Notes: generated by a model not told the origin, from the sequence alone. 64,000 bases of DNA from Pseudomonas sp. WJP1 (GCF_028471945.1 NZ_CP110128.1:1414501-1478500), one strand, 5' to 3'; shown: positions 8,055-17,439, counted from the stretch's first letter. Program-made: numbers and translations.

Positions 8055-9530
8055 TCAGCTACCCAGCGCCTTCGAAGCCAGCCAGAACAGGCCGGCCGAC
8101 AGGGCGACCGTCGCCGGCAGGGTCAGGACCCAAGCCAGCAGGATGGTCTTGACCGTGCCACCTTGCAGGCCGCTTTTGTTCGCGACCATGGTGCCGGCCA
8201 CACCCGAAGACAGGACGTGGGTGGTGGACACCGGCAGGCTGAAGATGTTGGCCATGCCGATCAGGCTCGCGGTGGTGATCTGCGCCGACATGCCCTGGGA
8301 ATAGGTCATGCCTTGCTTGCCGATCTTCTCGCCGATGGTCAGTACCACGCGTTTCCAGCCAACCATGGTACCCAGGCCCAGGGCCAGTGCGACCGCCAGG
8401 ATGACCCAAAACGGAGCGTATTCAGTAGTCGTGGTCAGGTCCTTGCGCAGCTTGTCCAGGTCGGCCTTTTCACGGGCGCCCAGGATTGGCAATTTGCTGA
8501 CTTTCTTCGCCGTGTCGTCCAGGCACAGCAGGTAGCGACGTACTTCGATGCGGCTTTCCGACGACAGCGAGTGGTAGTCAGCTACACCTTTAAGGGTGCC
8601 CAGCAGTGCGTCGATGGTCGGTTCGGTCTGCTGCGGGTTGCAGCGGAACTTCTCCGGCAAATCGCCTTCCAAGCTTTTGCCCAGGGCCAGGAACTCGCCC
8701 AGGGAGTCGGCGTTGCGCTTGTAGAACTGGCTCAAGTGCAAGGTCGCGTCGCGGGTACGTTCGATCTGGTAGGTGGTGCTGTTCAGGTCGAGTACGAACT
8801 GCGCCGGCACAATACCGATCAGCACCAGCATGATCAGGCCGATACCTTTCTGACCATCGTTGGAGCCGTGCACGAAGCTCACGGCCATGGCCGAGATCAC
8901 CAGTACCAGGCGGTTCCAGAACGGTGGGTGCTTCTTGTCGTCGATCTTGCGGCGCTGTTCCGGCGTCTTGTGCATCTTCGACAGCGGACGCCACCATTTA
9001 AGACCGATCAGTATCAGCGCGGCGATCAGGAAGCCTGCCATGGGCGAGAACACCAGCGACATGGCGATGTCGATCGCCTTTTGCCAGTTCACCCCGTCGG
9101 CCAGCGGAATATCGTTGATCAGGGCATTGGCCAGGCCTACGCCGAGGATCGAACCGATCAGCGTGTGGGAGCTGGAGGCCGGGATACCGAAGTACCAGGT
9201 GCCCAGGTTCCAGGTGATGGCCGCTGCGAGGAGCGAGAAAACCATTGCCAGGCCGTGGCCGGTGTTCACGTTGATCAGCAGTTCAACCGGCAGCAGGTGG
9301 ACAATGGCATACGCCACGCCAACGCCACCGAGCAATACGCCAAGGAAATTGAACACACCGGAAAAGAACACCGCCAGATGTGGAGGCATGGCTTTGGTGT
9401 AGATAACAGTGGCTACCGCGTTAGCGGTGTCATGAAATCCATTGATGAACTCGAAGGCGAGGACAAAAGCCAGGGCGAGCAAGAGGCTCACAAGCACCCA
9501 AGCATCCAGTCCGCTGAATAAATCGATCAT
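8055..9530 (-). CDS. pit: Low-affinity inorganic phosphate transporter, Pit family
   Basis: A 491-residue secondary phosphate carrier that takes up metal-phosphate complexes with protons. The two PiT signatures are visible: FEFINGFHDTANAVATVIYT (about residues 27-46) and, in the second half, MSAQITTASLIGMANIFSLPVSTTHVLSSGVAGTM (about 425-459, given in part: GMANIFSLPVSTTHV). A hydrophilic domain of about 150 residues (about 215-365) with the Cys pair of CLDDTAKK is inserted between the halves, typical of the longer PitA type. FVHGSNDGQKGIGLIMLVL is the repeat of the N-terminal motif. No PhoU-like DUF47 partner gene is adjacent. Monocistronic, terminated at 8005-8040. Consensus Pho boxes were not seen upstream, fitting a constitutive role. 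Confidence 0.92.
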   Translation of the reverse strand: MIDLFSGLDAWVLVSLLLALAFVLAFEFINGFHDTANAVATVIYTKAMPPHLAVFFSGVFNFLGVLLGGVGVAYAIVHLLPVELLINVNTGHGLAMVFSLLAAAITWNLGTWYFGIPASSSHTLIGSILGVGLANALINDIPLADGVNWQKAIDIAMSLVFSPMAGFLIAALILIGLKWWRPLSKMHKTPEQRRKIDDKKHPPFWNRLVLVISAMAVSFVHGSNDGQKGIGLIMLVLIGIVPAQFVLDLNSTTYQIERTRDATLHLSQFYKRNADSLGEFLALGKSLEGDLPEKFRCNPQQTEPTIDALLGTLKGVADYHSLSSESRIEVRRYLLCLDDTAKKVSKLPILGAREKADLDKLRKDLTTTTEYAPFWVILAVALALGLGTMVGWKRVVLTIGEKIGKQGMTYSQGMSAQITTASLIGMANIFSLPVSTTHVLSSGVAGTMVANKSGLQGGTVKTILLAWVLTLPATVALSAGLFWLASKALGS

Positions 9531-9906
9531 GAAGGTTTTCTGACCCGGTCATAAGGGGGCGCGATTATGCCAGAAAAGACTGGAAATCGATGCACTTGCT
9601 GCTCATCGGTAACATTCTTCAACGAATTATTTTGCAACGGTGCCCGTAACCCCGGTGAATTTCAGGGTTTTGCAAGTGATTGAATTTCTTTGGAAAGCCC
9701 GCAGGCACAGGGGTTTGCCTCACCTGTAGGGGGTGTGAGCATGCTTGTATGAAATTTCTGAAAAAAGGGTCAGATTCGAGCCTTCAACCTCGTCCGGTGG
9801 GCAAGGCGGCCGCTGCCCGCTCGTAGCGGGCGCAAAAGGCAACATCCATACATTCCGCTTTTAACGGATGCAATGCAGACCCCGGCAGGTATTCAAGCCC
9901 ACGCCA
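9531..9906. other. Intergenic region between two minus-strand genes
   Basis: About 375 bases upstream of pit and downstream of the 66-aa gene. It holds the pit promoter region and a small hairpin CCCGCT-CGT-AGCGGG near 9814-9830 without a T-run. No gene, repeat or recognisable operator seen. Confidence 0.5.
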
Positions 9907-10107
9907 TCATGGCTCCTCGGCTTTGAGTTCCTTTTCCATTTTTTCCAGTTCTTGCTTGAAAACCTGATCCTGAACGGTGGCACGTTTGCGCCATGGCTTG
10001 CGTTCCGGTTCTGGCTGGGCGGCGTAGGTGGTGACTTCCCCGCCGTAAACTTCCTTGTAACGTTGTTCCTGGCGCTCAAGTTCCGCGCGCAGTTCGTCTT
10101 TTGTCAC
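9907..10107 (-). CDS. Small charged conserved Pseudomonas protein, GTG start
   Basis: A 66-residue hydrophilic protein beginning [20 protein letters not shown] (first residue read as Met), followed by [20 protein letters not shown] and a C-terminal charged helix [16 protein letters not shown]. Two probable amphipathic helices with a proline-rich linker suggest a small adaptor or coiled-coil protein. The GTG start at 10107 is preferred since CAGGTAG lies just upstream; the longer frame to 10185 has unrelated-looking low-conservation sequence. No family known to me. Function unknown. Confidence 0.65.
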   Translation of the reverse strand: MTKDELRAELERQEQRYKEVYGGEVTTYAAQPEPERKPWRKRATVQDQVFKQELEKMEKELKAEEP

Positions 10108-10785
10108 GGTGCTACCTGATTGAGTTGAGATGAATTCTGGTGAAACGCGCTGCACTGATGTATTGACCGCACACGTCGAATGCAAAAAGCCCTTGCAGGC
10201 ATCGTTTTTGCGACAGTGCGATCTTTACTTCCATGTTGCAGGCGGCCACGGCACCAGAGATAAACAGCTGACGTAGCATCAGATCCTGTTTCAGCGAGCG
10301 CGTTGGCGCCATGCGGATGCAATGGGCGTCAGGTGCTTGCTGTGGAGAGCGGCGATGGAACATCGCGCCACCGGGTAGCGGTATCGGCCAATAAAAATCC
10401 GAATGGCTACTGAATTACATTATAGCGAGCGATTGACAGAACACTATCACGATAGAGTTAAAAGTGGATCTTGATGTGTGATTGTTTTTTATCCATAACC
10501 GTTACTGGCAACTTGGGCATGGAAGATGCCACTGTACGGCGATGTCTTTTTGCTGGCGCCATTAAGTCGCACAACTAAAGACAGTTACATTGCGCCTTGG
10601 AGTCTGCAGCGCCTGCGCAAGTACATGTACTGATGGCTGCATGACCGGTTGCGTCATGAGCAGCATGGATTGCGATTATCGAGCAATGGTTCGATAATCG
10701 CCCAGTGTCTTAGGGCCGGGCTTGTGTGCCCAGCTGCCAGTGCCCTGTAATAGCTCGCCGATCCGTCCGGGAAAAGGACCTTGTT
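10108..10785. other. Long intergenic region upstream of pcaR
   Basis: About 680 bases. The first part (10108-10400) has no convincing gene although short open frames exist on the minus strand. 10400-10560 is AT-rich. A 12-bp palindrome AGTACATGTACT occurs at 10619-10630, an imperfect GCTGCATGAC/GTCATGAGCAGC hairpin near 10637-10666, and the PcaR operator at 10672-10703. Room exists for a small RNA, but no terminator was seen to support one. Confidence 0.5.
10672..10703. promoter_or_regulatory. PcaR operator pair upstream of pcaR
   Basis: A perfect 11-bp inverted repeat, GCGATTATCGA (10672-10682) and TCGATAATCGC (10691-10701), with an 8-bp spacer. The right half with flanks is GTTCGATAATCGCCC, one base off the GTTCGATAATCGCAC PcaR box known from P. 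putida. Lies about 85 bases before the pcaR start; fits autoregulation. Confidence 0.85.
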
Positions 10786-11628
10786 ATGAACGATCAACTG
10801 CGCAACTCCTTCGCTTCGGTGGCACCGCCGATCGTTGCTTCACCTGCCAAGCGGATCCAGGCCCTGACCGGTGATCCGGATTTCATGACCTCGCTGGCGC
10901 GTGGGCTGGCCGTGGTGCAAGCCTTCCAGGAGCGCAAGCGGCACCTGACCATTGCGCAGATCAGCCATCGCACGGAAATTCCCCGCGCCGCCGTTCGACG
11001 TTGCCTGCACACGTTGATCAAGCTCGGTTATGCCACCACCGATGGCCGTACGTATTCGTTGCTGCCCAAAGTGCTGACACTCGGCCATGCCTATGTGTCC
11101 TCGACGCCGCTGGCCGTTTCTGCGCAACCGTACCTGGACCGCATGAGCGAGCAACTCCATGAGGCCTGCAACATGGCCACCCTGGAAGGCGATGACATTC
11201 TATATATCGCCCGCTCGGCGACCACCCAGCGCCTGATTTCGGTCGACCTTTCGGTGGGCGGGCGCCTGCCGGCCTATTGCACGTCGATGGGCCGGATCCT
11301 GCTCGCAGCCCTCGATGACACGTCGTTGCGCGAGTATCTCGACCACGCCGACCTGCAAGCCAAGACCAGTCGAACCATTCATACCCCCGAAGCCTTGCTC
11401 GAATGCCTGCAGGAAGTACGTCAACAGGGTTGGTGCATCGTCGATCAGGAACTGGAACAGGGACTGCGCTCGATCGCCGTCCCGGTGTACGACGCTTCCG
11501 GTCAGGTGGTCGCGGCGCTCAACGTCAGTACCCACGCCGGCCGGGTCAGTCGCAGCGAGCTTGAACAACGTTTCCTGCCCGGTCTGTTGAGTGCCAGTCG
11601 TGACCTCAGCACCCAGCTGTTCACCTAA
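10786..11628 (+). CDS. pcaR: Pca regulon regulator PcaR (IclR family)
   Basis: A 280-residue IclR-type regulator that, with beta-ketoadipate as effector, activates the pca genes and represses itself. The winged HTH covers about residues 28-90 (MTSLARGLAVVQAFQERKRH, then LTIAQISHRTEIPRAAVRRC), and the IclR effector domain follows (about 105-275) with GGRLPAYCTSMGRILLA and the conserved IVDQELEQGLRSIAVPVYD. The ATG at 10786 has AAAAGGA upstream; a longer frame from 10726 is not needed. Located at the head of the pca cluster with an operator pair upstream (10672-10703) and a second box just after its stop codon that serves pcaK. Confidence 0.95.
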   Translation: MNDQLRNSFASVAPPIVASPAKRIQALTGDPDFMTSLARGLAVVQAFQERKRHLTIAQISHRTEIPRAAVRRCLHTLIKLGYATTDGRTYSLLPKVLTLGHAYVSSTPLAVSAQPYLDRMSEQLHEACNMATLEGDDILYIARSATTQRLISVDLSVGGRLPAYCTSMGRILLAALDDTSLREYLDHADLQAKTSRTIHTPEALLECLQEVRQQGWCIVDQELEQGLRSIAVPVYDASGQVVAALNVSTHAGRVSRSELEQRFLPGLLSASRDLSTQLFT

Positions 11629-11631
11629 GTT

Positions 11632-11646
11632 GTTCGATAATCGCAC
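11632..11646 (+). promoter_or_regulatory. PcaR box upstream of pcaK
   Basis: GTTCGATAATCGCAC, an exact copy of the 15-bp PcaR box described for P. putida pca promoters, 3 bases after the pcaR stop and 114 bases before pcaK. It should give pcaK its own PcaR-driven promoter. Confidence 0.88.
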
Positions 11647-11749
11647 GGAGTCGCTTTTAGTGAATTGACGCTGTTTCCTGCAGATTATTACTGTCGCGGC
11701 TGCGCCAACCCTTCGGTTGGCACCTGTTCGACTGTGTATTTTTGCGCGG

Positions 11750-11760
11750 AATAAAAATAA
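11750..11760 (+). promoter_or_regulatory. Candidate Hfq/Crc CA motif at the pcaK start
   Basis: AATAAAAATAA is a perfect AAnAAnAAnAA tract running into the ATG of pcaK. Such sites block ribosome entry when bound by Hfq/Crc. Known pca catabolite repression fits; binding is inferred. Confidence 0.55.
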
Positions 11761-13106
11761 TGAACCAGCCCCAGTCTGCTGTAGGTAACTGCCTCGACGT
11801 GCAGTCCTTCATCAATGCCCAGCCCATTTCGCGCTATCAGTGGCGAGTGGTGATCCTGTGTTTCCTGATCGTCTTTCTCGATGGCCTCGATACGGCGGCC
11901 ATGGGCTTCATCGCGCCCGCCCTGTCCCAGGATTGGGGCATCGATCGCGCCAGCCTCGGCCCGGTCATGAGTGCGGCGCTGATCGGCATGGTCTTCGGCG
12001 CATTGGGCTCCGGTCCTTTGGCTGACCGTTTCGGGCGAAAAGTAGTACTGGTGGGTGCCGTATTCTTGTTCGGTGCATTCAGCCTGGCGTCGGCTTACAG
12101 CACGAATGTCGATCAGTTGCTGGTCTTGCGTTTCCTCACTGGCCTGGGGTTGGGTGCCGGGATGCCGAACGCCACCACGTTGCTGTCGGAATACACCCCG
12201 GAGCGCAAGAAGTCCCTGCTGGTGACCAGCATGTTCTGTGGCTTCAACCTGGGCATGGCCGGTGGCGGATTCATTTCGGCCAAGCTGATTCCGGCGTTCG
12301 GCTGGCACAGCCTGCTGTTGATCGGCGGGATCCTCCCGTTGATCCTCGGCGTCGTGTTGCTGTTCTGGTTGCCGGAATCAGCGCGCTTCCTTGTCGTGCG
12401 TAATCGCGGCACCGACAAAGTACGCAAGACGCTGGCGCCCATCGATCCGAAGGTGGTGGCCCAGGCATCGAGCTTCAGCGTGCCGGAACAGAAAACCGTG
12501 AAGGCGCGCAACGTGTTTGCCGTGATCTTCAGCGGCACCTACAGCGTCGGCACCTTGCTGTTGTGGCTGACCTATTTCATGGGCCTGGTGATCGTTTACC
12601 TGCTGACCAGCTGGCTGCCAACCCTGATGCGCGACAGTGGCGCAAGCATGGAGCAGGCCGCGTTCATCGGCGCGCTGTTCCAGTTCGGCGGGGTGTTGAG
12701 CGCGGTAGGTGTAGGCTGGGCCATGGATCGCTTCAATCCGCACAAGGTCATCGGAACTTTCTACCTGTTGGCCGGGGTGTTTGCCTACGCGGTAGGGCAG
12801 AGCCTGGGCAATATCACCCTCCTGGCGACCCTGGTGCTGGTGGCCGGTATGTGTGTCAACGGTGCTCAATCGGCGATGCCGTCGCTAGCGGCGCGGTTTT
12901 ATCCGACTCAAGGACGTGCCACCGGGGTGTCGTGGATGCTCGGGATTGGCCGTTTCGGCGCGATCCTGGGGGCATGGATGGGTGCGACCCTGCTGGGGCT
13001 GGGCTGGAATTTCGAGCAGGTGCTGACGGCACTGGTGATTCCGGCGGCTTTGGCGACTGCGGCGGTGCTGATTAAAGGCGTGGTCAGTCATGCGGATGCG
13101 ACCTGA
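11760..13106 (+). CDS. pcaK: 4-hydroxybenzoate/protocatechuate transporter PcaK (MFS)
   Basis: A 448-residue AAHS-family MFS proton symporter for 4-hydroxybenzoate and protocatechuate, also needed for chemotaxis to 4-hydroxybenzoate in P. putida. Twelve membrane helices; diagnostic stretches are LDGLDTAAMGFIAPALSQDW (helix 1 region, with the essential Asp pair motif DGxD) and GPLADRFGRKVVLVGA (loop 2-3). The ATG at 11760 begins MNQPQSAVGNCLDVQSFI, matching the known PcaK N-terminus; a TTG six codons upstream is possible but less likely. It follows pcaR with its own PcaR box. Near-identity to PcaK over the whole length makes the name secure. Confidence 0.93.
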   Translation: MNQPQSAVGNCLDVQSFINAQPISRYQWRVVILCFLIVFLDGLDTAAMGFIAPALSQDWGIDRASLGPVMSAALIGMVFGALGSGPLADRFGRKVVLVGAVFLFGAFSLASAYSTNVDQLLVLRFLTGLGLGAGMPNATTLLSEYTPERKKSLLVTSMFCGFNLGMAGGGFISAKLIPAFGWHSLLLIGGILPLILGVVLLFWLPESARFLVVRNRGTDKVRKTLAPIDPKVVAQASSFSVPEQKTVKARNVFAVIFSGTYSVGTLLLWLTYFMGLVIVYLLTSWLPTLMRDSGASMEQAAFIGALFQFGGVLSAVGVGWAMDRFNPHKVIGTFYLLAGVFAYAVGQSLGNITLLATLVLVAGMCVNGAQSAMPSLAARFYPTQGRATGVSWMLGIGRFGAILGAWMGATLLGLGWNFEQVLTALVIPAALATAAVLIKGVVSHADAT

Positions 13107-13140
13107 TAGCAGTTTTCAGAAACGGTAGCCTGACAACAAT

Positions 13141-13174
13141 GTGTTCGATAAACGAACACTCAGTCGATTATCGG
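13141..13174 (+). promoter_or_regulatory. PcaR-type operator upstream of pcaI
   Basis: GTTCGATAAACGAAC (13143-13157) lies inside a GTGTTCG-ATAAA-CGAACAC palindrome and is followed by a reversed TCGATTATCG half at 13164-13173. This is a degenerate PcaR box plus an inverted copy, about 100 bases before pcaI, and should drive pcaIJF and perhaps the genes beyond. Confidence 0.75.
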
Positions 13175-13251
13175 ATTGTTTGGCGTATGGCAGGAGCTTA
13201 ATCTTTAACCAATCCGGCGCTGCGCATCGGCGCCTTTTCACCACGTTGGTT

Positions 13252-13260
13252 AATAAAAAA
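13252..13260 (+). promoter_or_regulatory. Candidate Hfq/Crc CA motif before pcaI
   Basis: AATAAAAAA fits AAnAAnAA and abuts the GGGAG ribosome site of pcaI (13262-13266). Pattern match only. Confidence 0.4.
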
Positions 13261-13275
13261 TGGGAGCCTGCCCCA

Positions 13276-14133
13276 ATGGCTGAAATTCTTTCGCTGCACG
13301 ACGCGGTGAAGCAATTCGTGAACGACGGCGATACGGTCGCACTCGAAGGCTTTACTCACCTGATCCCGACAGCAGCGGGTCACGAAATCATTCGCCAGGG
13401 CAAGAAAGACCTGACCCTGGTGCGGATGACCCCTGACCTGATCTACGATCAGTTGATCGGTGCCGGTTGTGCTCGCAAGCTGATTTTCTCCTGGGGCGGC
13501 AACCCTGGCGTCGGTTCGTTGCATCGTCTGCGTGACGCCGTCGAAAAGCAGTGGCCCCACGCCCTGGAAATTGAAGAACACAGCCACGCCGACCTGGCCA
13601 ACGCCTATGTCGCTGGCGCATCCGGCCTGCCGTTCGCAGTGCTGCGTGCCTACGCCGGTTCCGACCTGCCGAAGGTCAACCCGCTGATCAAGTCCGTTAC
13701 CTGCCCGTTCACCGGCGAAGTGCTGGCTGCCGTGCCTTCGGTACGCCCGGACATCACCGTGATCCACGCGCAAAAAGCCGACCGCAAGGGCAATGTGCTG
13801 TTGTGGGGCATTCTCGGCGTGCAGAAAGAAGCTGCGCTGGCTGCCAAGCGCTGCATCGTCACCGTTGAGGAAATCGTCGATGACCTGAACGCGCCGATGA
13901 ACTCCTGTGTCCTGCCAACCTGGGCCCTGAGTGCGGTTTGCCACGTCCCTGGTGGTGCTCATCCTTCCTATGCCCACGGTTACAACGAGCGTGACAACCG
14001 TTTCTACCAGGCTTGGGACCCGATTGCCCGCGACCGTGAAACCTTCACCGCGTGGATCAACGAGTACATCCATGGCAGCGCTGACTTCAGCGAGTTCCAG
14101 GCCAAACTGGCCGCCGCTTCGGAGGCGAAGTAA
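13276..14133 (+). CDS. pcaI: 3-oxoadipate CoA-transferase subunit A
   Basis: A 285-residue alpha subunit of the class I CoA-transferase that moves CoA from succinyl-CoA to beta-ketoadipate. It starts MAEILSLHDAVKQFVNDGDT and contains the glycine-rich GNPGVGSLHRLRDAVEK region (about residues 76-92) and the later CHVPGGAHPSYAHGYNERDN (about 218-237) typical of PcaI. GGGAG sits 9 bases before the ATG. The stop overlaps the pcaJ start (TAATG), so the two subunits are translationally coupled. First gene of the pcaIJF unit behind the operator at 13141. Confidence 0.95.
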   Translation: MAEILSLHDAVKQFVNDGDTVALEGFTHLIPTAAGHEIIRQGKKDLTLVRMTPDLIYDQLIGAGCARKLIFSWGGNPGVGSLHRLRDAVEKQWPHALEIEEHSHADLANAYVAGASGLPFAVLRAYAGSDLPKVNPLIKSVTCPFTGEVLAAVPSVRPDITVIHAQKADRKGNVLLWGILGVQKEAALAAKRCIVTVEEIVDDLNAPMNSCVLPTWALSAVCHVPGGAHPSYAHGYNERDNRFYQAWDPIARDRETFTAWINEYIHGSADFSEFQAKLAAASEAK

Positions 14134-14912
14134 TGACTTACACCACCAATGAAATGATGACCGTCGCTGCGGCCCGCCGCCTGAAGAACGGTTCTGTATG
14201 CTTCGTGGGTATCGGCCTGCCGTCGAAAGCGGCCAACCTGGCGCGCCTGACCTCCTCGCCGGACGTGGTCCTGATCTACGAATCGGGCCCGATCGGCGCC
14301 AAGCCGAGCGTACTGCCACTGTCGATCGGTGACGGTGAACTGGCGGAAACCGCTGATACCGTGGTCCCGACCGGTGAGATTTTCCGCTACTGGCTGCAGG
14401 GCGGGCGTATCGACGTCGGTTTCCTCGGTGCTGCGCAAGTCGACCGTTTCGGTAACATCAACACCACCGTGGTCGGTGATTACCACGCACCGAAAGTGCG
14501 CCTGCCAGGTGCCGGTGGCGCGCCGGAGATTGCCGGTTCCGCCAAGAGCGTGCTGATCATCCTCAAGCAGTCGTCGCGTTCCTTCGTCGACAAACTCGAC
14601 TTCATCACGTCGGTCGGCCATGGCGAGGGCGGTGATTCACGCAAGCGTCTGGGTCTGCCGGGCGCAGGTCCTGTAGGGATCATTACCGACCTGTGCATCA
14701 TGGAGCCGGAAACCGGCACCCACGAATTTGTGGTCACTGCACTGCACCCGGGCGTGACCCGCGAGCAAGTGGTCGCGGCTACCGGTTGGCCGATCCGTTT
14801 TGCCGACAACGTCGACACCACCGCCGAGCCGACTGAGGTCGAGCTGACCGCACTGCGCGATCTGGAAGCCCGCACCGCAGCGGCCCACGGCCAAGCACCA
14901 GGAGAAGCATGA
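14133..14912 (+). CDS. pcaJ: 3-oxoadipate CoA-transferase subunit B
   Basis: A 259-residue beta subunit carrying the catalytic glutamate: [10 protein letters not shown] places Glu50 at the position that forms the glutamyl-CoA thioester. The N-terminal [20 protein letters not shown] and the motif [15 protein letters not shown] are standard for PcaJ. It acts with PcaI as a heteromer to give beta-ketoadipyl-CoA. The start overlaps pcaI by one base and the end overlaps pcaF by four (ATGA), indicating a tightly coupled IJF operon. Confidence 0.95.
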   Translation: MTYTTNEMMTVAAARRLKNGSVCFVGIGLPSKAANLARLTSSPDVVLIYESGPIGAKPSVLPLSIGDGELAETADTVVPTGEIFRYWLQGGRIDVGFLGAAQVDRFGNINTTVVGDYHAPKVRLPGAGGAPEIAGSAKSVLIILKQSSRSFVDKLDFITSVGHGEGGDSRKRLGLPGAGPVGIITDLCIMEPETGTHEFVVTALHPGVTREQVVAATGWPIRFADNVDTTAEPTEVELTALRDLEARTAAAHGQAPGEA

Positions 14913-16114
14913 TGCGTGAAGTTTATATCTGCGACGCGATTCGCACCCCCATCGGCCGTTTCGGCGGAGGCCTGTCGGCGGTTCGCGCCGACGACCTGGC
15001 CGCCGTACCGATCAAGGCCCTGATGGAGCGCAACCCGTCGGTGGACTGGAACGCAGTGGACGAGGTGTTCCTCGGCTGCGCCAACCAGGCCGGTGAAGAC
15101 AACCGCAACGTGGCGCGCATGGCGCTGCTGCTGGCGGGTCTGCCGGAATCGATTCCTGGCGTGACACTCAATCGCCTGTGCGCTTCGGGCATGGATGCCA
15201 TCGGCACCGCGTTCCGCGCCATCGCCAGTGGCGAAATGGAGCTGGCGATTGCCGGTGGCGTCGAATCGATGTCCCGCGCACCGTTCGTGATGGGCAAGGC
15301 CGACGCTGCGTTCTCGCGCAACATGAAGCTGGAAGACACCACCATCGGCTGGCGCTTCATCAACCCGTTGATGAAAGCCCAGTACGGTGTGGATGCGATG
15401 CCGCAGACCGCTGACAACGTCGCCGACGATTACGAAGTGTCCCGTGAAGACCAGGACGCTTTCGCCCTGCGCAGCCAGCAACGCACCGCTGCCGCGCAAG
15501 CAGCTGGGTTTTTCGCCGAAGAAATCGTCGAAGTGCGCATTGCCCACAAGAAGGGTGAAACGGTGGTCAGCCAGGATGAGCATCCTCGCGCCGACACGTC
15601 CCTGGAAACCCTGGCCAAACTCAAACCGGTCAATGGCCCGGACAAAACCGTCACCGCCGGCAACGCTTCTGGCGTGAACGACGGCGCGGCGGCCTTGATC
15701 CTGGCCTCGGCCGAAGCGGTGAAAAAGCACGGCCTGACCGCTCGCGCCAAAGTATTGGGCATGGCCAGCGCCGGTGTTGCACCTCGGGTGATGGGTATCG
15801 GCCCGGTGCCAGCGGTGCGCAAGTTGACCGAACGCCTGGGTGTGGCGGTCAGCGATTTCGACGTCATCGAACTCAACGAAGCGTTCGCCAGCCAGGGCTT
15901 GGCGGTGCTGCGCGAACTGGGGCTGGCGGACGACGCACCTCAAGTCAACCCGAACGGTGGCGCCATTGCCTTGGGCCATCCGTTGGGCATGAGCGGTGCG
16001 CGTTTGGTACTGACTGCTCTGCATCAGCTGGAAAAAACCGGTGGCAAGAAAGGTCTGGCGACCATGTGCGTCGGTGTCGGCCAAGGTCTGGCCCTGGCGA
16101 TCGAGCGCGTCTGA
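14909..16114 (+). CDS. pcaF: Beta-ketoadipyl-CoA thiolase
   Basis: A 401-residue thiolase that splits 3-oxoadipyl-CoA into succinyl-CoA and acetyl-CoA, the last step of the pathway. The acylated nucleophile is Cys91 in [11 protein letters not shown], the His motif is [20 protein letters not shown] (about residues 347-366) and the second cysteine is in MCVGVGQG near the C-terminus. Two adjacent ATG codons (14909 and 14912) could start it, both after [29 protein letters not shown] is the usual N-terminus. A 38-base gap without a visible PcaR box separates it from pcaH. Confidence 0.95.
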   Translation: MMREVYICDAIRTPIGRFGGGLSAVRADDLAAVPIKALMERNPSVDWNAVDEVFLGCANQAGEDNRNVARMALLLAGLPESIPGVTLNRLCASGMDAIGTAFRAIASGEMELAIAGGVESMSRAPFVMGKADAAFSRNMKLEDTTIGWRFINPLMKAQYGVDAMPQTADNVADDYEVSREDQDAFALRSQQRTAAAQAAGFFAEEIVEVRIAHKKGETVVSQDEHPRADTSLETLAKLKPVNGPDKTVTAGNASGVNDGAAALILASAEAVKKHGLTARAKVLGMASAGVAPRVMGIGPVPAVRKLTERLGVAVSDFDVIELNEAFASQGLAVLRELGLADDAPQVNPNGGAIALGHPLGMSGARLVLTALHQLEKTGGKKGLATMCVGVGQGLALAIERV

Positions 16115-16152
16115 CGCGCTCGAAAAGACTTATAAGAACAGAGGAATGTTTC

Positions 16153-16857
16153 ATGACTGACAAGCCTGGTTACCGTCGCCCGCAGGAAGGCACCCAGCCT
16201 GCCTACCTGCACCCGACCTATCAATCCACCAACCTGCGCTCGCCGTCCAAACCGCTGGTGTTCTTGCCGCATTCGCTGTCGGAAATCACCGGTCCTACCG
16301 TGGGTGCCGAGCGCATCAACGAGAAGGACAACGACCTGACCGCCCAGCACGAGGGAGAGCCTCAGGGTGAGCGCATCATCGTCCACGGCCGTGTGCTGGA
16401 CGAAAACGGTCTGCCGGTGCCGGGGATTCTGGTGGAGATCTGGCAGGCCAACGCCGCCGGTCGCTACAACCACGCCCGGGACCTGCACGACGCACCGCTG
16501 GACCCGAACTTCACCGGCACCGGCCGTACCGTGACCGACGCCGATGGCTGGTACCAGTTCCAGACCATCAAGCCTGGCGCGTATCCGTGGGGTAACCACC
16601 ACAACGCCTGGCGTCCGGCGCACATCCATTTCTCGCTGTTCGGGCCGAGCATCCTGACGCGCCTGGTCACGCAGATGTATTTCCCCGGGGACCCGCTGCT
16701 GGCGTACGACCCGATCTACAACTGCGTGCCGGATACCAGTGCCAAGGAGCGTTTGATCGCCAGTTTCGATCTGGAAAAAACCATCCCTTCCTATGCCCTC
16801 GGGTATCGCTGGGACATCGTATTGCGCGGCCGCGACGCCACGCCGATGGAGAAATAA
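16153..16857 (+). CDS. pcaH: Protocatechuate 3,4-dioxygenase beta subunit
   Basis: A 234-residue beta chain that holds the non-haem Fe(III) for intradiol cleavage of protocatechuate to 3-carboxy-cis,cis-muconate. All four ligands are visible with family spacing: Tyr105 (GRYNH), Tyr144 (GAYPW), His157 and His159 (RPAHIHF); the steps of 39, 13 and 2 residues equal those of the P. putida enzyme. AGAGGAATG precedes the start. pcaG begins two bases after its stop codon. Finding pcaHG embedded between pcaF and pcaT, instead of at a separate locus as in P. putida, gives this strain a contiguous pathway. Confidence 0.96.
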   Translation: MTDKPGYRRPQEGTQPAYLHPTYQSTNLRSPSKPLVFLPHSLSEITGPTVGAERINEKDNDLTAQHEGEPQGERIIVHGRVLDENGLPVPGILVEIWQANAAGRYNHARDLHDAPLDPNFTGTGRTVTDADGWYQFQTIKPGAYPWGNHHNAWRPAHIHFSLFGPSILTRLVTQMYFPGDPLLAYDPIYNCVPDTSAKERLIASFDLEKTIPSYALGYRWDIVLRGRDATPMEK

Positions 16858-16858
16858 G

Positions 16859-17425
16859 ATGACGCTGACTGCGACCACGTCCCACACCGTCGGGCCGTAC
16901 TACCACATCGGCCTGACCTGGCTGAATCGCGAAAACCTGACCGTCGAACAAACCCTGGGCGAGCGCGTGGCGATCACCGGGCAAGTGGTCGATGGCAACG
17001 GTGATGTTGTCAACGACGCGATGCTGGAAGTCTGGCAGGCCAACGCCGCCGGCAAGTACGCCCACCCTGAAGACGATCAGGACAAACCCCTGGACCCGAA
17101 CTTCGAAGGCTTTGGCCGGGTACCGGTGGACGCCGAAGGGCGCTTCCGTTTCACCACCATCAAGCCGGGCACGGTCGAAGGCCTCAAGGGCACGACCCAG
17201 GCACCGCACCTGGTGGTGCTGGTGTTCGCCCGTGGTTTGGTGAAGCACTTGCTGACGCGGATCTACTTCGATGGCGAGCCGGCCAACGTGAACGACCCGC
17301 TGCTCGAATGCGTGCCGGCCGAGCGCCGCGGCACCTTGCTGGCCAAGCAGGATGCGAGCGGTGTTTATCAGTGGAATGTGATTCTGCAGGGCACTGATGC
17401 GGAGACGGTGTTCTTCGATTATTGA
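16859..17425 (+). CDS. pcaG: Protocatechuate 3,4-dioxygenase alpha subunit
   Basis: A 188-residue alpha chain, homologous in fold to PcaH but lacking the iron ligands; it lines part of the substrate pocket. Recognisable by TSHTVGPYYHIGLTW at the N-terminus, the shared LEVWQANAAGKYAHPEDDQD (about residues 55-74) and LVVLVFARGLVKHLLTRIYF (about 118-137). It starts two bases after pcaH. A REP pair at 17440-17534 follows and may stabilise the upstream mRNA or separate the HG unit from pcaT. Confidence 0.95.
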   Translation: MTLTATTSHTVGPYYHIGLTWLNRENLTVEQTLGERVAITGQVVDGNGDVVNDAMLEVWQANAAGKYAHPEDDQDKPLDPNFEGFGRVPVDAEGRFRFTTIKPGTVEGLKGTTQAPHLVVLVFARGLVKHLLTRIYFDGEPANVNDPLLECVPAERRGTLLAKQDASGVYQWNVILQGTDAETVFFDY

Positions 17426-17439
17426 GTACACCGTAAGTC

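Noticed and set aside
8163..9521. A 452-codon plus-strand frame over pit
   Set aside because: Shadow of the Pit transporter, whose PiT signatures are clear on the other strand.
9814..9830. CCCGCT-CGT-AGCGGG hairpin as a terminator
   Set aside because: No T-run on either side in the right orientation; kept only as a note in the intergenic entry.
10112..10363. An 83-codon minus-strand frame in the pcaR upstream gap
   Set aside because: No ribosome site, no recognisable motif, and overlapping competing frames of similar length.
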